Notes: a model not told the origin generated them from the letters alone. Counted from the first letter of the stretch, positions 11,101 to 20,379 are shown. The stretch: DNA of 41,082 nt from Mesostigma viride (GCA_009746045.1 RPFO01000082.1:1290177-1331258), one strand, 5' to 3'. Translations and numbers: made by a program.

Positions 11101-11536
11101 AAAAGAATTACTCTTTTAATTATACACGTGGCTCCGCGCGAGAGCAGAAGCATTCTGGGCATGAAACGATCCACAGGTAAGCCGCGACATGCCATACAGT
11201 GAATATGACATCCTCTGGAAAACGAGAAACTCCCCATTCAATCGTCAGACGACACTAAGGGCATCAGCATGCGCGCCAAGCTCCGCAAATGCACGATAGA
11301 ACCCAAACTTAACAGTGAACAGTCCACATGCCGGTGAGAGGGGGGACACTCCTGGGATACGCTTGCAGGCGCCAAATGTAAAAGGACAAGTTAACTGACT
11401 TTTGCATGTCCCGGCATGCCATGACGACAGCGCGACCTTGAGTGACCAGGGACTGCGCTACCGCCTTTCCGATGCCCTGGTTCGCGCCCGTGACGATGCA
11501 CACGCCTTCGGCAGTGGTCGCCGAGATCGACCCCAT
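5832..11536 (-). CDS. short-chain dehydrogenase/reductase (RDH/TIC32-like), five exons, 406 aa
   Basis: Exons on the minus strand: 11536-11400, 10806-10461, 8825-8381, 7765-7638, 5996-5832. All junctions are GT-AG and in phase, giving 406 residues. Family motifs appear in order: TGANQGIG (16-23, cofactor loop), LDL (76-78), NNAG (115-118), VNHLGPFLLT (162-171), VNVAS (187-191, catalytic Ser), YAASK (288-292, catalytic Tyr and Lys), SPGRVNT (319-325) and a C-terminal TSPDIEG-GHY-DCK block. This predicts NAD(P)(H)-dependent oxidoreduction of a lipid-like or unknown substrate; retinol dehydrogenase-like and chloroplast TIC32-like members share this pattern. About 95 residues separate the Ser and Tyr motifs, far more than usual: a Gly/Ala/Pro/Ser-rich insert, or an unrecognised intron or frame change. 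A strong acceptor (CTTTTTAG) just upstream of the ATG leaves room for a further 5' exon, perhaps with a targeting peptide. Every intron holds a tandem repeat. Confidence 0.9.
6343..6998. repeat. C-rich (CCCCCCT)n tract in SDR intron 4
   Basis: About 650 bp of C runs (3-9) separated by single T, passing into CCCCCGT at 6808-6866 and CCCCCTT near 6870-6998. The SDR transcript carries the G-rich complement, with many G4-G8 runs that could form RNA G-quadruplexes; the plus strand could form i-motif or triplex DNA. All long frames here (PPLPP, GGRGEGG) are repeat translations. Confidence 0.95.
7452..7483. repeat. (AATT)n tract in SDR intron 4
   Basis: Seven to eight AATT units. The preceding CCCCGTGACACAG...ACGTTAT loosely resembles the tail sequence before the (AATT)n tracts at 17402-17449 and 17663-17710, so this may be a degraded retroelement tail. 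Confidence 0.7.
8049..8142. repeat. (AG)n microsatellite in SDR intron 3
   Basis: About 46 AG units. In the SDR transcript it reads as (CU)n, a potential binding tract for pyrimidine-binding proteins, lying between exons 3 and 4. Confidence 0.97.
8225..8288. repeat. 32-bp tandem duplication
   Basis: Two adjacent copies starting AAGGACATATGG (8225 and 8257), differing at one position, in SDR intron 3 close to exon 3. Confidence 0.9.
9279..9494. repeat. 34-bp minisatellite, left block (SDR intron 2)
   Basis: GTGCTACACAG recurs at 9279, 9313, 9347, 9381, 9415, 9449 and 9483, an exact 34-bp period with AT-rich filler alternating between TTATCAATATT and GTATCATTATT forms. It is interrupted at 9495 by a transposon and resumes at 10157. 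The open frames with peptide repeats are shadows. Confidence 0.97.
9495..10156. mobile_element. 662-bp non-autonomous DNA transposon inserted in the 34-bp minisatellite
   Basis: Ends are perfect 13-bp inverted repeats CAAGGGGGGTACT and AGTACCCCCCTTG, with weaker similarity further in (AACGCTGAA at both ends). The flanks carry a 7-bp duplication, ACACAGT, at 9488-9494 and 10157-10163. Removing the element and one duplication restores the 34-bp repeat in register. No transposase frame is visible, so it would be mobilised in trans. The CAAGG-type terminus recalls hAT ends, which normally give 8-bp duplications, so the superfamily is open. Confidence 0.88.
10157..10366. repeat. 34-bp minisatellite, right block
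   Basis: Continuation of the array at 9279-9494 after the transposon. GTGCYACACAG or GTGCTACACAG starts at 10186, 10220, 10254, 10288, 10322 and 10356. The first copies are slightly more diverged (GTGCCACACAGTTTTC, TACGTTATTACG). Confidence 0.97.
10840..11035. repeat. GC-only (CCCCCG)n tract in SDR intron 1
   Basis: Begins as (CCCACG)n and becomes CCCCCG, CCCCG and CCCG mixtures. The SDR transcript carries the G-rich strand (GGGGCG, GGGGGC), resembling known RNA G-quadruplex repeats. It lies just upstream of the exon 2 acceptor at 10807. The open frames are repeat translations. Confidence 0.95.
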
Positions 11537-12502
11537 GTCGATGTTCTTGGATTTCTTGCTAAAAAGGCGTTAGGGAATGCTACTGCCGGGTGAGTAATGA
11601 AATAAATAGGTAGATAGGCCTACCGGATACCCGATTTCAGACTTGATGTAAGTGGTAATACGCCATGGCCAACAGCTGATCAATACGTCTAAAAATTAAT
11701 GCATGTCAGTGCTCGGCGTCGCGCTGCTCGCAAGCAACTCTGGAGTGCAATCTTACTGACTACTGTATTAGAACATGGAAACGATTGACGAGCCTAAATG
11801 CAACTTCGCAGCGGCACGGGCGCGGCATTAATTGCGTTTTGTGGCATAATAATTATTATTTTTTCCCTTGGAGTTCGACTCCATGCCAAATTTTCCTCGC
11901 CCATAGCCCTAGCCCCACGTTGCTAGCAAACGCCAGACTGACAAGCACAAGTCGGCAACTACGAATGTTACAACTGCCACGTGGCAAAGTATTTGTTGCA
12001 AGTCCGTCCGTCCGTCCGTCAGTCAGTTGTATCCCACGCTGCACATGGGCCGCAGAGAGCGTGCAAGTCCGTTGTGATCTTTGAATTTGTTGACAATCGG
12101 CGAGTAAACTCCAGTAATAGTAGTTTGAAGTGAAGTTGATCTTGATGCATAGGGCGTTGCCGCTGCCAGCGCGTAGCAACCTGCCTGCTGTCTGTGTGGC
12201 GTTGTTTTCAAGCGCGCAAAGCGAACAAGTTAGCGTCCCCCCTTGTTATTTGAGCCTGAGCAGCTCCATTGGCGAGCTGCTCAGAGCTCCAATTTTCCTT
12301 TCCATGGTGACACCTTTCATAGAAAATGAAGGTTTTCTTAGGGAAGAGACTAAAATGCTCGCGTTCTCCTTCCTAGCTTTGAATGGCGCCGCGGTGACGT
12401 CTGCCCTCAACCTTACGGGATCAGCAAGGAGGCTGATTTCTGGAGATTGAGCATGTCACATTAGTCCATGGTTGACACGGAAAACAAAGGCATCCTGGGA
12501 CG
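11537..12502. promoter_or_regulatory. divergent intergenic region between the SDR and NELF-C/D genes
   Basis: The two start codons are 966 bp apart and point outward, so promoters for both should lie here. Visible structures are a 9-bp stem TGAGCAGCT / AGCTGCTCA (12257-12283) whose loop contains CCATTGG, an inverted CCAAT-like core; a (GTCC)n run at 12001-12020; and a dispersed repeat module at 12026-12059. I see no convincing TATA box. Open frames here, such as 12130-12450, are unrecognised. Confidence 0.45.
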
Positions 12503-15500
12503 ATGACGACCAGGGAGATCTGTGAAAAGAAATTGTCTAGCACCGACTCGGTTCTTGAGCCCAATGTCTTGGAAACTTTGGCACAGTACCTTAGCGCCGG
12601 TGGGATGCCAGACACTGCGGTGCAGCTGCTGTCTGCCAACTATCGAGGCCTGCCTCACATGGCCATGCTCTTGTCCGACTGGCTTAAAATGGCATCCGCT
12701 GACGAGCAGCCGGCAGGGATCTCAGGACAAGGGGGGAAAGGGGCTGTTAAGAAGGAAGAAACTGGCGTGACAAGCGCCGTAGTCGTTGGGGCGCCCGTTG
12801 GAGAGCCCTCGGCACAGGCGGGAGAGTTGGACTTGGTATATTTTCTGAAGCAGCTCCTACTGGAACGGTTCGACCCTAACAAGGCGGATGCTATCCTCTC
12901 CGGCTCATCACGCCCCCAATGGCTAGACTTCCTTAGAAAGGACCCACAGGTATGACAACTTCAGCTCGGCCAGAAAAGAATTTAGTATGCCTATAAGAAC
13001 TTATCATGCACCCCAACAATTGTGGAGATATTGTGACTGTTTTTTGAAGCCCTGATGGCGTGTTCCAAAATTTGGCGAGCCTCCAGCCCTTTATTCCTCC
13101 ACCCACAGACACCTCTGATATTGGCCATGTTGTTACCCCCTCTGTTGGGATGGATTTTGTCAGGAATTTTTTAGAGTTATCCGAAGTAATCATACATTAA
13201 TAGTCAGTATGCATTTGTTTGTCGTGAGATTGCAGGGCAGCATGCCGGTCCTTTCTCTATCTCGCGTGAAGAGCACCCGTGGGGATTAGCAGTAGTGCCC
13301 TGTTAAGACAAGCAACAAGGAAAAGCATCTGAGCACCCTTTTTTTGTTCATGTGTCTGAGATCACTGTTGTGTGGTTTTACGTGCTGCAGCGTGCCATAG
13401 GCATGGAATACATGCAATATGAGTTTTTATGTTTATGCGTCCCATACTGGTAATAAAAGCTACGGACGTGTGCGTGGCTTGTTTTATCCTGTCCATAGAA
13501 AGGATTGCGCCGGGGCCCCCGTCCTTGTAAACGCACAGTTGAGCTGGCGTGCCATTTCCCGACATTTCGCCTCGCTCTCTGGCACATGCTGGCCACCCTC
13601 TCCCTGCCCACGCGCACATCCCAACGAATGTATATAATTGTGAGTACGAAATGCCTATCAGGTCACAGCATGGAAGACCCAGCGGGTAATCTCTTCATCT
13701 CACCGTGGCTCCTTTCTTCCGCCTGTGCTTGCTGGGATTGCCCACTCTTGCGGACACGTGCATGTGCATAGATGGGTGCCTGAGCTTCCATGGTTGCCAC
13801 CTTTTATGCCCGCGCTGGTTATCTAATTGATATATACATGCCCCCTGCCCCCTGCCCCCGCCCCCTGCCCCCTGCCCCCTGCCCCCTGCCCCTCCCCTTC
13901 CCCCTCCCCCTCCCCCTCCCCCTGCCCCCTGCCCCTGCCCCCTGCCCCTGCCCCCTGCCCCTGCCCCTGCCCCTGCCCCTCCCCCTTCCCCCCTCCCCCT
14001 CCCCCTCCCCCGTGCCCCCTGCCCCTGCCCCCTGCCCCTGCCCCTGCCCCCTGCCCCTGCCCCTGCCCCCTGCCCCTCCCCCTCCCCCTTCCCCCTCGCC
14101 CCTCCCCCTGCCCTGCGCCCCCTGCCCCCTGCCCCTGCCCCCTGCCCCCTGCCCCTGCCCCCTGCCCCCTGCCCCCTGCCCCTGCCCCCTGCCCCCTGCC
14201 CCTGCCCCCTGCCCCCTGCCCCTGCCCCTGCCCCTTGCCCCCTGCCCCTGCCCCTGCCCCCTGCCCCTGCCCCTTGCCCCCTGCCCCTGCCCCCTGCCCC
14301 CTGCCCCCGCCCACTGCCCACTGCCCACTGCCCCTGCCCACTGCCCTCTGCCCTCTGCCCTCTGCCTCTTCCCCCTTCCCCCCCACCTCACCCTTCTTCT
14401 TGTTTCTCTTCCTCTGCCTCCCCTCCCTCCCCTCCCTCCCCTCCCTCCCCTCCCTCCCCTCCCTCCCCTCCCTCCCCTCCCTCCCCTCCCTCCCCTCCCT
14501 CCCCTCCTCCCCTCCCTCCCCTCCCTCCCTCCCTCCCTCCCTCCCTCCCTCCCTCCCTCCCCTCCCTCCCTCCCTCCCCTCCCTCCCCTCCCTCCCCTCC
14601 CTCCCTCCCTCCCCTCCTCCCCTCCCTCCCCTCCCTCCCTCCCCTCCCTCCCCTCCCTCCCCTCCCTCCCCTCCCTCCCCCTCCCTCCCTCCCTCCCTCC
14701 CTCCCCTCCCTCCCCTCCCTCCCTCCCTCCCTCCTCCCCTCCCTCCCTCCCTCCCCTCCTCCCCTCCCTCCCTCCTCCCTCCCTCCCTCCCTCCCTCCCT
14801 CCCCTCCCTCCCCCCTCCCCTCCCTCCCCTCCCTCCCTCCCTCCCTCCCTCCCCTCCCTCCCCTCCCTCCCCTCCCTCCCCTCCCTCCCCTCCTCCCTCC
14901 CTCCCCCTCCCTCCCTCCCTCCCTCCCTCCCTCCCCTCCCTCCCCTCCTCCCTCCCTCCCTCCCTCCCTCCCCTCCCTCCCTCCCTCCCCTCCCTCCCCT
15001 CCCTCCCCTCCCTCCCCTCCCCTCCCTCCCTCCCTCCCCTCCCCTCCCTCCCCTCCCTCCCCTCCTCCCTCCCTCCCTCCCCTCCCCCCTCCCTCCCCTC
15101 CCTCCCCTCCCTCCCTCCCTCCCCTCCCTCCCTCCCCTCCCTCCTCCCCTCCCTCCCCTCCCTCCCCTCCCTCCCCTCCTCCCCTCCCTCCCCTCCCTCC
15201 CCTCCTCCCTCCCTCCCCTCCCTCCCCTCCCTCCCTCCCTCCCTCCCTCCCCTCCCTCCCTCCCTCCCTCCCTCCCTCCCTCCCTCCCTCCCTCCCCCCT
15301 CCTCCCTCCTCCCCTCCCTCCCTCCCTCCCCTCCCTCCCCTCCCTCCCTCCCTCCCTCCCTCCCCTCCCTCCCCTCCCTCCCCTCCCCCCTCCCTCCCTC
15401 CCTCCCCTCCCCCCCTCCCCCCTCCCCCCTCCCCTCCCTCCCTCCCTCCCCTCCCTGCCCTTCCCATCCCTTGCTCCCCTCAACACCAGGGCCATGCGCT

Positions 15501-17265
15501 CGTCTACCAGCTGACCGAGGCGCACCGCAACTGCCTGCTTCTCAGCTACCTGGTGTCGGCGCTCTACCGGTCGGGATGCGGGCGGGAGATTGCGGCGGCC
15601 AGCAGTGCGACTGCGTCCGCCTACTTTGACGTCTTCCACCCGCTGCTGCTCGACCGGCTCAAGGACGTGTGCGCATTCGACCCATGTGGTGGCACCAGCA
15701 GCAACAACCCCTCGACCAACGACAATAACGTGCCCAGGACTCCGAACCAGCCGGGTGGAAGAGCCTCGCACGTGGACACCAAAGGGACAGCCTCTGGCGC
15801 TTCTGCTGGCACCCGTGGGGACACGGGTGGCAGCGCCCCTCGTCCGGATGCCAGTTCCCCCTCGTCGCCCGGCGCGCTGGTGGACGGCATCACCCGACTC
15901 TGCTGCCACAGCCAGCACACCTACCTCTACGCGCAGATGCTGCTGCAGCGGCTCAGCAAGGTGGCGGATGCCAGCGGTGCCAACAGCAACAGCAGCAACG
16001 CTGGTGGCTCCTGGGGCGGGGTGTTCCGCCGGCTGGGGCAAGAGCTAGAGGAGCGAGCGCTGGCGGAGCGGGGCGCGGTTGTCTACCGGTTGGGTAGTCT
16101 GTTCGTGGGGGGTGGCGCCGAGGCTGATGTGGCGACATGCATGACCAACATGCTGCTCGAGGGGAGCACGATTCAAGGGGATGTGCTTGCTATTTATAGG
16201 AAATACCAGGCAGCTGACCCACCCCCCGTCACGCTGCTGCGCCACCCCCGCTTCCTGGGCCTGCTGGTCGCCGAGATCTTCACCCCCCGGCGGGCCACGC
16301 ATAGATGGGGCAGTGGCGGCGGGCCCTTGTCGCAGCGTCGCGAGCATGTGTGGCTGCTGGCGCTCGCGGTGGCTGCGGTGGACCACCGGGTAAGCGGTGG
16401 CGCGCTGGACACGTGCCACGTGGATGCCACGGTGGCGGCGCTGGACGGGGCGTTGCGGCTGTTAGAAGGAGCCGCCTCGGGGAGCCTACCCTCCAATACT
16501 ACCTCCCACATGGGCAGCATGGGCAGCAGCATGCACAACGGGCATGGTGGGGAGGCCGAAGAGGACAGTCTGTTGTCGGTGCTGGAGCTGCCCGTGTGTG
16601 CGATGGGTGTGGTTCACTGGGTGCGCACGGCATTATCGGACGTGCGCCATTACGGCACGGTCCACCAGGCGGCGTCCACGCCGGCCTACCTTGAGCTGCT
16701 CACGAGCCACACACTTGCAGCACAGCCGCACCTGCAGGGGACCGTGCTGGACGTGCTTGCGCAGTCGCTGGCTGCCGTCGGCCGCAACAAGGATGTAGAC
16801 GCGATATCGGGCGCGGAGGCGCGGTGCCGGTTGGTAGCGGCAGCCGTGTCGGTGCTGACGCTTGCGTCCACTTCGCAGCAGGCCGAGGAGGCTCTCGATT
16901 TTCTCACCAGGCACACAGGTGTGGGCAGTGGCGCCACGCCCGCGCTGGCACAGCACGGCCTTTTCGCGATGCTGGGGGAGACGATACCTCCCTATTCAGC
17001 CATGTTTCTGCGGACACTCGTCAGCATGGCCGAGCAGGGGGGCATGATCCCAGGGGATGGGAAGGCGCAGGGGCCAGGGCCTGCGGTTCTGTTGACGTCA
17101 CGGCCACCGCCGCAGCAGCAGGGGAGGAGGCGGGAGCTGCTGCTGGAGTTTGCGGCGTGGTATACGCGGGCGGAGCTGAACCCGCCGCTGGGGGCCTCCG
17201 AGGCACAGTCCTTGAGCAGGCTGTGTTCCGTGTATAGTGGCGATGCGGCTTTGCCAGCGAGATGA
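12503..17265 (+). CDS. NELFCD: NELF-C/D (TH1) homologue, RNA polymerase II pausing factor, two exons, 740 aa
   Basis: Exons 12503-12949 and 15490-17265 join in phase 0 at GT-AG sites. Blocks match the animal TH1/NELF-C family in order: LEPNVLETLAQYLSAGG and AVQLLSANYRGL (first 55 residues), RFDPNKADAIL (~117-127), QLTEAHRNCLLLSYL (156-170), HTYLYAQ (292-298), DPPPVTLLRHPRFL (392-405), LPVCAMGVVHWV (516-527) and TIPPYSAMFL near the C-terminus. In animals NELF-C/D is the scaffold of the four-subunit complex that holds Pol II in promoter-proximal pause. The protein exceeds human NELF-C/D (about 590 aa) because of a Gly/Ser/Asn/Pro-rich insert (~214-277), smaller inserts at ~308-327 and ~477-508, and a linker after ~65. 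The N-terminus aligns just inside the animal one, so the ATG is plausible. A 6-bp hairpin (17265-17280) and TGTAA (17291-17295) follow the stop. Confidence 0.92.
13841..15470. repeat. ~1.6-kb pyrimidine tract at the 3' end of the NELF-C/D intron
   Basis: 13841-14385 is built of CCCCTG, CCCCCTG and CCCCTCC units; 14410-15470 is almost pure CCCT/CCCCT with essentially no purines. It ends about 18 bp before the acceptor AG (15488-15489), so the intron's polypyrimidine tract is extended more than fifty-fold. The 574-, 600- and 740-codon frames across it are artefacts. Confidence 0.97.
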
Positions 17266-17295
17266 CGGGCTTAGGCCCGTGGCAAATCTGTGTAA
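17265..17295 (+). terminator. hairpin and TGTAA after the NELF-C/D stop
   Basis: ACGGGC-TTAG-GCCCGT forms a perfect 6-bp stem with a four-base loop at 17265-17280, overlapping the last base of the stop codon. TGTAA follows at 17291-17295, 26 nt after the stop. Confidence 0.5.
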
Positions 17296-17401
17296 TCAAA
17301 ATTGGTGAGCAATGTCGGCCTGCAGCCAATGTTGGTAGTCCATGGGACTTGGGACATGAGGCTTGCCTTCGCATGGATCCATACATCCATCGGGGTTAAT
17401 A

Positions 17402-17710
17402 CTCCGTGACTCCCCAACGGGAGCACGAGTTCAATTAATTAGTTAATGAATTGCCATGGATGGGAATTTGTTGTCTGTACAAATCTGAGAGCATGAAAAG
17501 AGAGAGAGCATGAAAAGAGAGAGGGAGAAAAGTTACTAGGACACGGTCCACTTTCCAGTTTTGGGCTGCCATGGTGTTGCTTGTGCACCCAGAGCAGGTG
17601 TAGTTTACACCCTACCCTTGCAGAAAGTAGCCCAGAATGTATCAAAAGCCATATGCCCCTTCTCATTAATTAATTAATTAAACTCGTGCTCCCGTTGGGG
17701 AGTCACGGAG
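17402..17710. mobile_element. inverted pair of 48-bp ends with (AATT)n tails
   Basis: 17402-17449 and the reverse complement of 17663-17710 agree at 46 of 48 positions: CTCCGTGACTCCCCAACGG, GAGCACGAGTT, then AATT units and ATGA. Two readings fit: a 309-bp fold-back transposon (no target duplication found), or two LINE 3' tails meeting tail-to-tail. The second is favoured because the right copy lies downstream of LINE ORF1 on the same strand and is preceded by a stem-loop (AGCACTTCGGTGCT, 17711-17724), as LINE 3' ends often are. Confidence 0.75.
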
Positions 17711-18075
17711 CACCGAAGTGCTTTTAATCCCTGTGTGTGCACTACAGGAGAAAGGGCAGAGACCCCCAGTCTCCTTCATGCCAAAGGCATGCCACAGCTG
17801 CAATCGGGCGCGGCTAGCTAAAAGGACAGGCTAACGATCCGGCAAACTGTGGGTGCAATAAGACCCATGTGAGCATATCATAGCAAGGAGCGTGGGCAAG
17901 TAATCTGAACATAGCCAGGGCGTAGCATGGCTGTACTAGGACTAGGCTATGGCTGGTTGTGTACCGTGCGTTGGCGGCACGTGACTAGGTGTGTTGGCAC
18001 AGCTAGGCAACATTCTAGGCATGGCTGCCTTAGCGGCAGTGACGCCAATGGTTACAAGCTAGGGCTATTGCTATT
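17711..18075 (-). other. 3' untranslated part of the ORF1 element
   Basis: Lies between the ORF1 stop and the 48-bp tail on the same strand. It has no reverse transcriptase or endonuclease motifs. At its end AGCACTTCGGTGCT (17711-17724) is a perfect 5-bp stem with a TTCG loop, a possible template-recognition hairpin for reverse transcription. Confidence 0.5.
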
Positions 18076-19464
18076 CTAGCCCGCTGGGGGCGTCCACATC
18101 TTGTGGTTGATCATCAGGTCCCCGCCCCTCCAGTACACCTTGGGCTTCTGGGGGTCCTGCTTATGGCGGAGGTATTCCGGCCACAGGTCGCGTCGCTGCT
18201 GTTGCTGAGCGGGGGTGAGGTCGTCATCCAGCGTCCAGGTGAGGTCGTGCAACCGCTTGCGACGAGAGAGGAACCGCTGCTTATCCTCAGGGGAGGAGAA
18301 GGTGAGTAGGACTGGTGGGGGAGCCGCCTTGTCCCGTGAGTGGGGAAGGCGGTGGCACCCACGCAGTTCTACCTCACCTACCAGGCCCATGAGGGTAAGA
18401 AGCTGGTTCTTGAGCTCGTCAGCAAGAGAGGTTGACGTCTCACCTGGCTTCTGGGGGAAGCGACGTAGCACCACTCGGCACTCGCGGCGAGCGCGATCGG
18501 TGACCTCCCGTTGCTGGGCCTGGCGGTGGTCCTCCAGCTCCTGGAGCTTTGTGGCGATGGCGTCGGTGGTGGAGGCGGTCGCTGACCGCAGCAGGTCCGC
18601 GTAGGAGAGCGGCGGGAGGTCGCCAGCATCCTGCCGGGGTGGCTGGGATGCAATGGTGGCCGTCTGCTCCGCTATCTTGGGGACCTGTGTGGCCAGGGCC
18701 TCGGTGTGGGCGGTGATGGCCTCAAGCTTCTTCAGGAGCACGCCACACTTGCCCTCCACCTGGTTAAGGCGAGAGACAAGTGCCGCATGCGTTTCCGAAG
18801 CTTGTGCCGCGGTGTGCAGCGTCGTGAACTGGGGCTGGAGCTTGTGGACGACCTTGGTTTCCACGTTGGAGACCCGGGCCTCGACCGTGTTGAGCGTGGT
18901 GTTCAGCGATGTCAGCTGCTCGGCCAGCGGCCAGGTCACGTGCTCCTCCAGCACTGCGCGGATGTCATCCTTGCAGAGGGAGGAAGCCGAGGGGGCTGCC
19001 GGCTGTGCGGGGGCTGGGGTGCGGAGCGTGCGGGTGATGTCGATGAGGCGGAGCTGGAAATGGCTGGTCAAGATAGCCAGGCGTTGTTGTGCTTCGTTCA
19101 TAGCATAGAGCCAGGACATGTCTCCATCGTAGTCAATAGCCCCCTTCACGAAGAGCTTCCGCTCCTGTTCGAGGAACTGGAGAACCTCAATGCATTCCTG
19201 CGGCGACAATTCTTGCCACCCGGTGAGGGAGAATCCTCGGTCGCCGGGGAGGAACTGGCGCCATTTGCGAGCGTGGCAGGGTTTCTTGGGCTCAGGCGAG
19301 GCGCTGGGAGATGGGGCTGCTGGCGGTGGGTTGGCAGGCCCAGACGGCTGGTTGGCGGGTAAGCCTGGCGGCGGAACAATGGCGAGGGCGAGAGGGTTGG
19401 GCTGGGCGCTGGGAAGCTGTGCCAGCTCCTTTTCCAGCCCTCGTTTTGCTTTGGTAGTCGTCAT
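18076..19464 (-). CDS. LINE retrotransposon ORF1 protein, 462 aa, intact
   Basis: A single uninterrupted frame. The N-terminus is Pro/Ala-rich (~20-58), followed by a helical region (~64-150), a long coiled-coil-like stretch rich in Leu, Val and Thr (~165-280), an RRM-like segment with VVLRRFPQK, VEVELRGCHRLP-like spacing and PPVLLTFSSPEDKQRFLSR (~325-405), then a C-terminal block with DDDLTPAQQQQRRDLWPE and WRGGDLMI. This order (coiled coil, RRM, C-terminal domain) is that of L1-type ORF1 proteins, trimeric RNA-binding chaperones of the retrotransposition particle. No zinc knuckle is seen. No ORF2 follows: only ~370 bp of 3' sequence to the (AATT)n tail, so the copy is ORF1-only or internally deleted. 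An intact frame suggests recent insertion. Confidence 0.85.
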   Translation of the reverse strand: MTTTKAKRGLEKELAQLPSAQPNPLALAIVPPPGLPANQPSGPANPPPAAPSPSASPEPKKPCHARKWRQFLPGDRGFSLTGWQELSPQECIEVLQFLEQERKLFVKGAIDYDGDMSWLYAMNEAQQRLAILTSHFQLRLIDITRTLRTPAPAQPAAPSASSLCKDDIRAVLEEHVTWPLAEQLTSLNTTLNTVEARVSNVETKVVHKLQPQFTTLHTAAQASETHAALVSRLNQVEGKCGVLLKKLEAITAHTEALATQVPKIAEQTATIASQPPRQDAGDLPPLSYADLLRSATASTTDAIATKLQELEDHRQAQQREVTDRARRECRVVLRRFPQKPGETSTSLADELKNQLLTLMGLVGEVELRGCHRLPHSRDKAAPPPVLLTFSSPEDKQRFLSRRKRLHDLTWTLDDDLTPAQQQQRRDLWPEYLRHKQDPQKPKVYWRGGDLMINHKMWTPPAG

Positions 19465-20055
19465 AGCTGGTCACGTGCGTAACTTTGTCTATACTGCGTG
19501 GCAGCCGTAACCGTTTATACTGGCAAGTGCGTCTTAGAAAGGCGCATCGAATGCAAGTGGTCTGACCGAATTTGGGGCTCAGACGCAAAAGATCTGAACT
19601 CCGCCGTCAGCCATACCGCCGTCAGCCATTTGCGTCCCTTCTCATGGATATGTCCTACATGTACTCCCAACGGAGATATGTTACAATTGAATTTAATTTA
19701 ATTTGATGGTGTTGCTTTGGCAGTTCTAAATAATGGGCCATTATTTAATTATTGGTTTTAATTATTGTTGATTACTAAGCCTGTCAATTGGCGATCAAAA
19801 CTTCGGTTCTGCACTTCTAATATGTCAAGGAGACAACCAGCGCAGGCCGGAAATCAGGAGAATCCGGACCATGGTAGCTCGAGCCTGCCGTTATCTTGTC
19901 CGCGTGTACTCAAAAGTCTGCACAAGAGGCATTTGTATTCCAGATGCATGGCAGGGATGTCCATGCGTGTGCATTCTCACATTCATGACATGAACGCGTG
20001 CACCTGGGGTACCGGTGTACGTGCTAGCTGTACGAGCCGGTGTGCGCTGGCACCC
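19465..20055. other. 5' flank of the ORF1 element, no gene recognised
   Basis: Contains a short GCCGTCAGCCAT direct repeat (19599-19630) and an AT-rich stretch with TAATTTAATT-type runs (19685-19770). The element's 5' boundary could not be placed. Confidence 0.4.
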
Positions 20056-20345
20056 CTACCCTGGGAGGGATCTAGACCGCATGGGTCGCGACAAAGTCGG
20101 CCCGGGCCGGTACGTGCATAACACATCAGCCACGGTGCGAGTGAGGGCAAGTGACAGGCGCTGCCGCCAATACGAGGACCACGTGCGGGCAGACCACGGG
20201 GCGGTCTGACCCTCGAAGTTGATCGAGGCGGTCTTCACGGCGCTGGCAGCACTAGCTTGTGGAAAAACTCCGCCGTCTTTGGGCCCATGGCCCCGAACTC
20301 CTCAAGGACAAAGGGGATATATGACCCGGTGAGGCGGGCCCCCTG
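20056..20345 (-). pseudogene. LINE ORF2 C-terminal fragment, frameshifted
   Basis: Minus-strand peptide YIPFVLEEFGAMGPKTAEFF, then after a frame change NFEGQTAPWSARTWSSYWRQ and RLSLALTRTVADVL. The pattern of a hydrophobic stretch, FG-MG, then SYWRQRLS-ALTR resembles the extreme C-terminal tails of algal LINE-type reverse transcriptases. The frameshift and the missing catalytic domains mark it as a relic. An inverted relative lies at 20380-20538. Confidence 0.6.
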
Positions 20346-20379
20346 AATATATATATTCAAGGAGTGTTGCCGGCTCCGG

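Noticed and set aside
10380-11237. Glycine/arginine-rich extension of the SDR exon
   Set aside because: The GR repeat lies upstream of a clear acceptor (CCAACAG at 10807) whose use joins MQK to CEAARMEIL in phase with exon 1.
13790-16041. Proline/leucine-rich and glycine-rich proteins of 360-740 codons
   Set aside because: They translate the intronic pyrimidine tract. Only the plus-strand frame after 15490 matches NELF-C/D, and it is entered by splicing.
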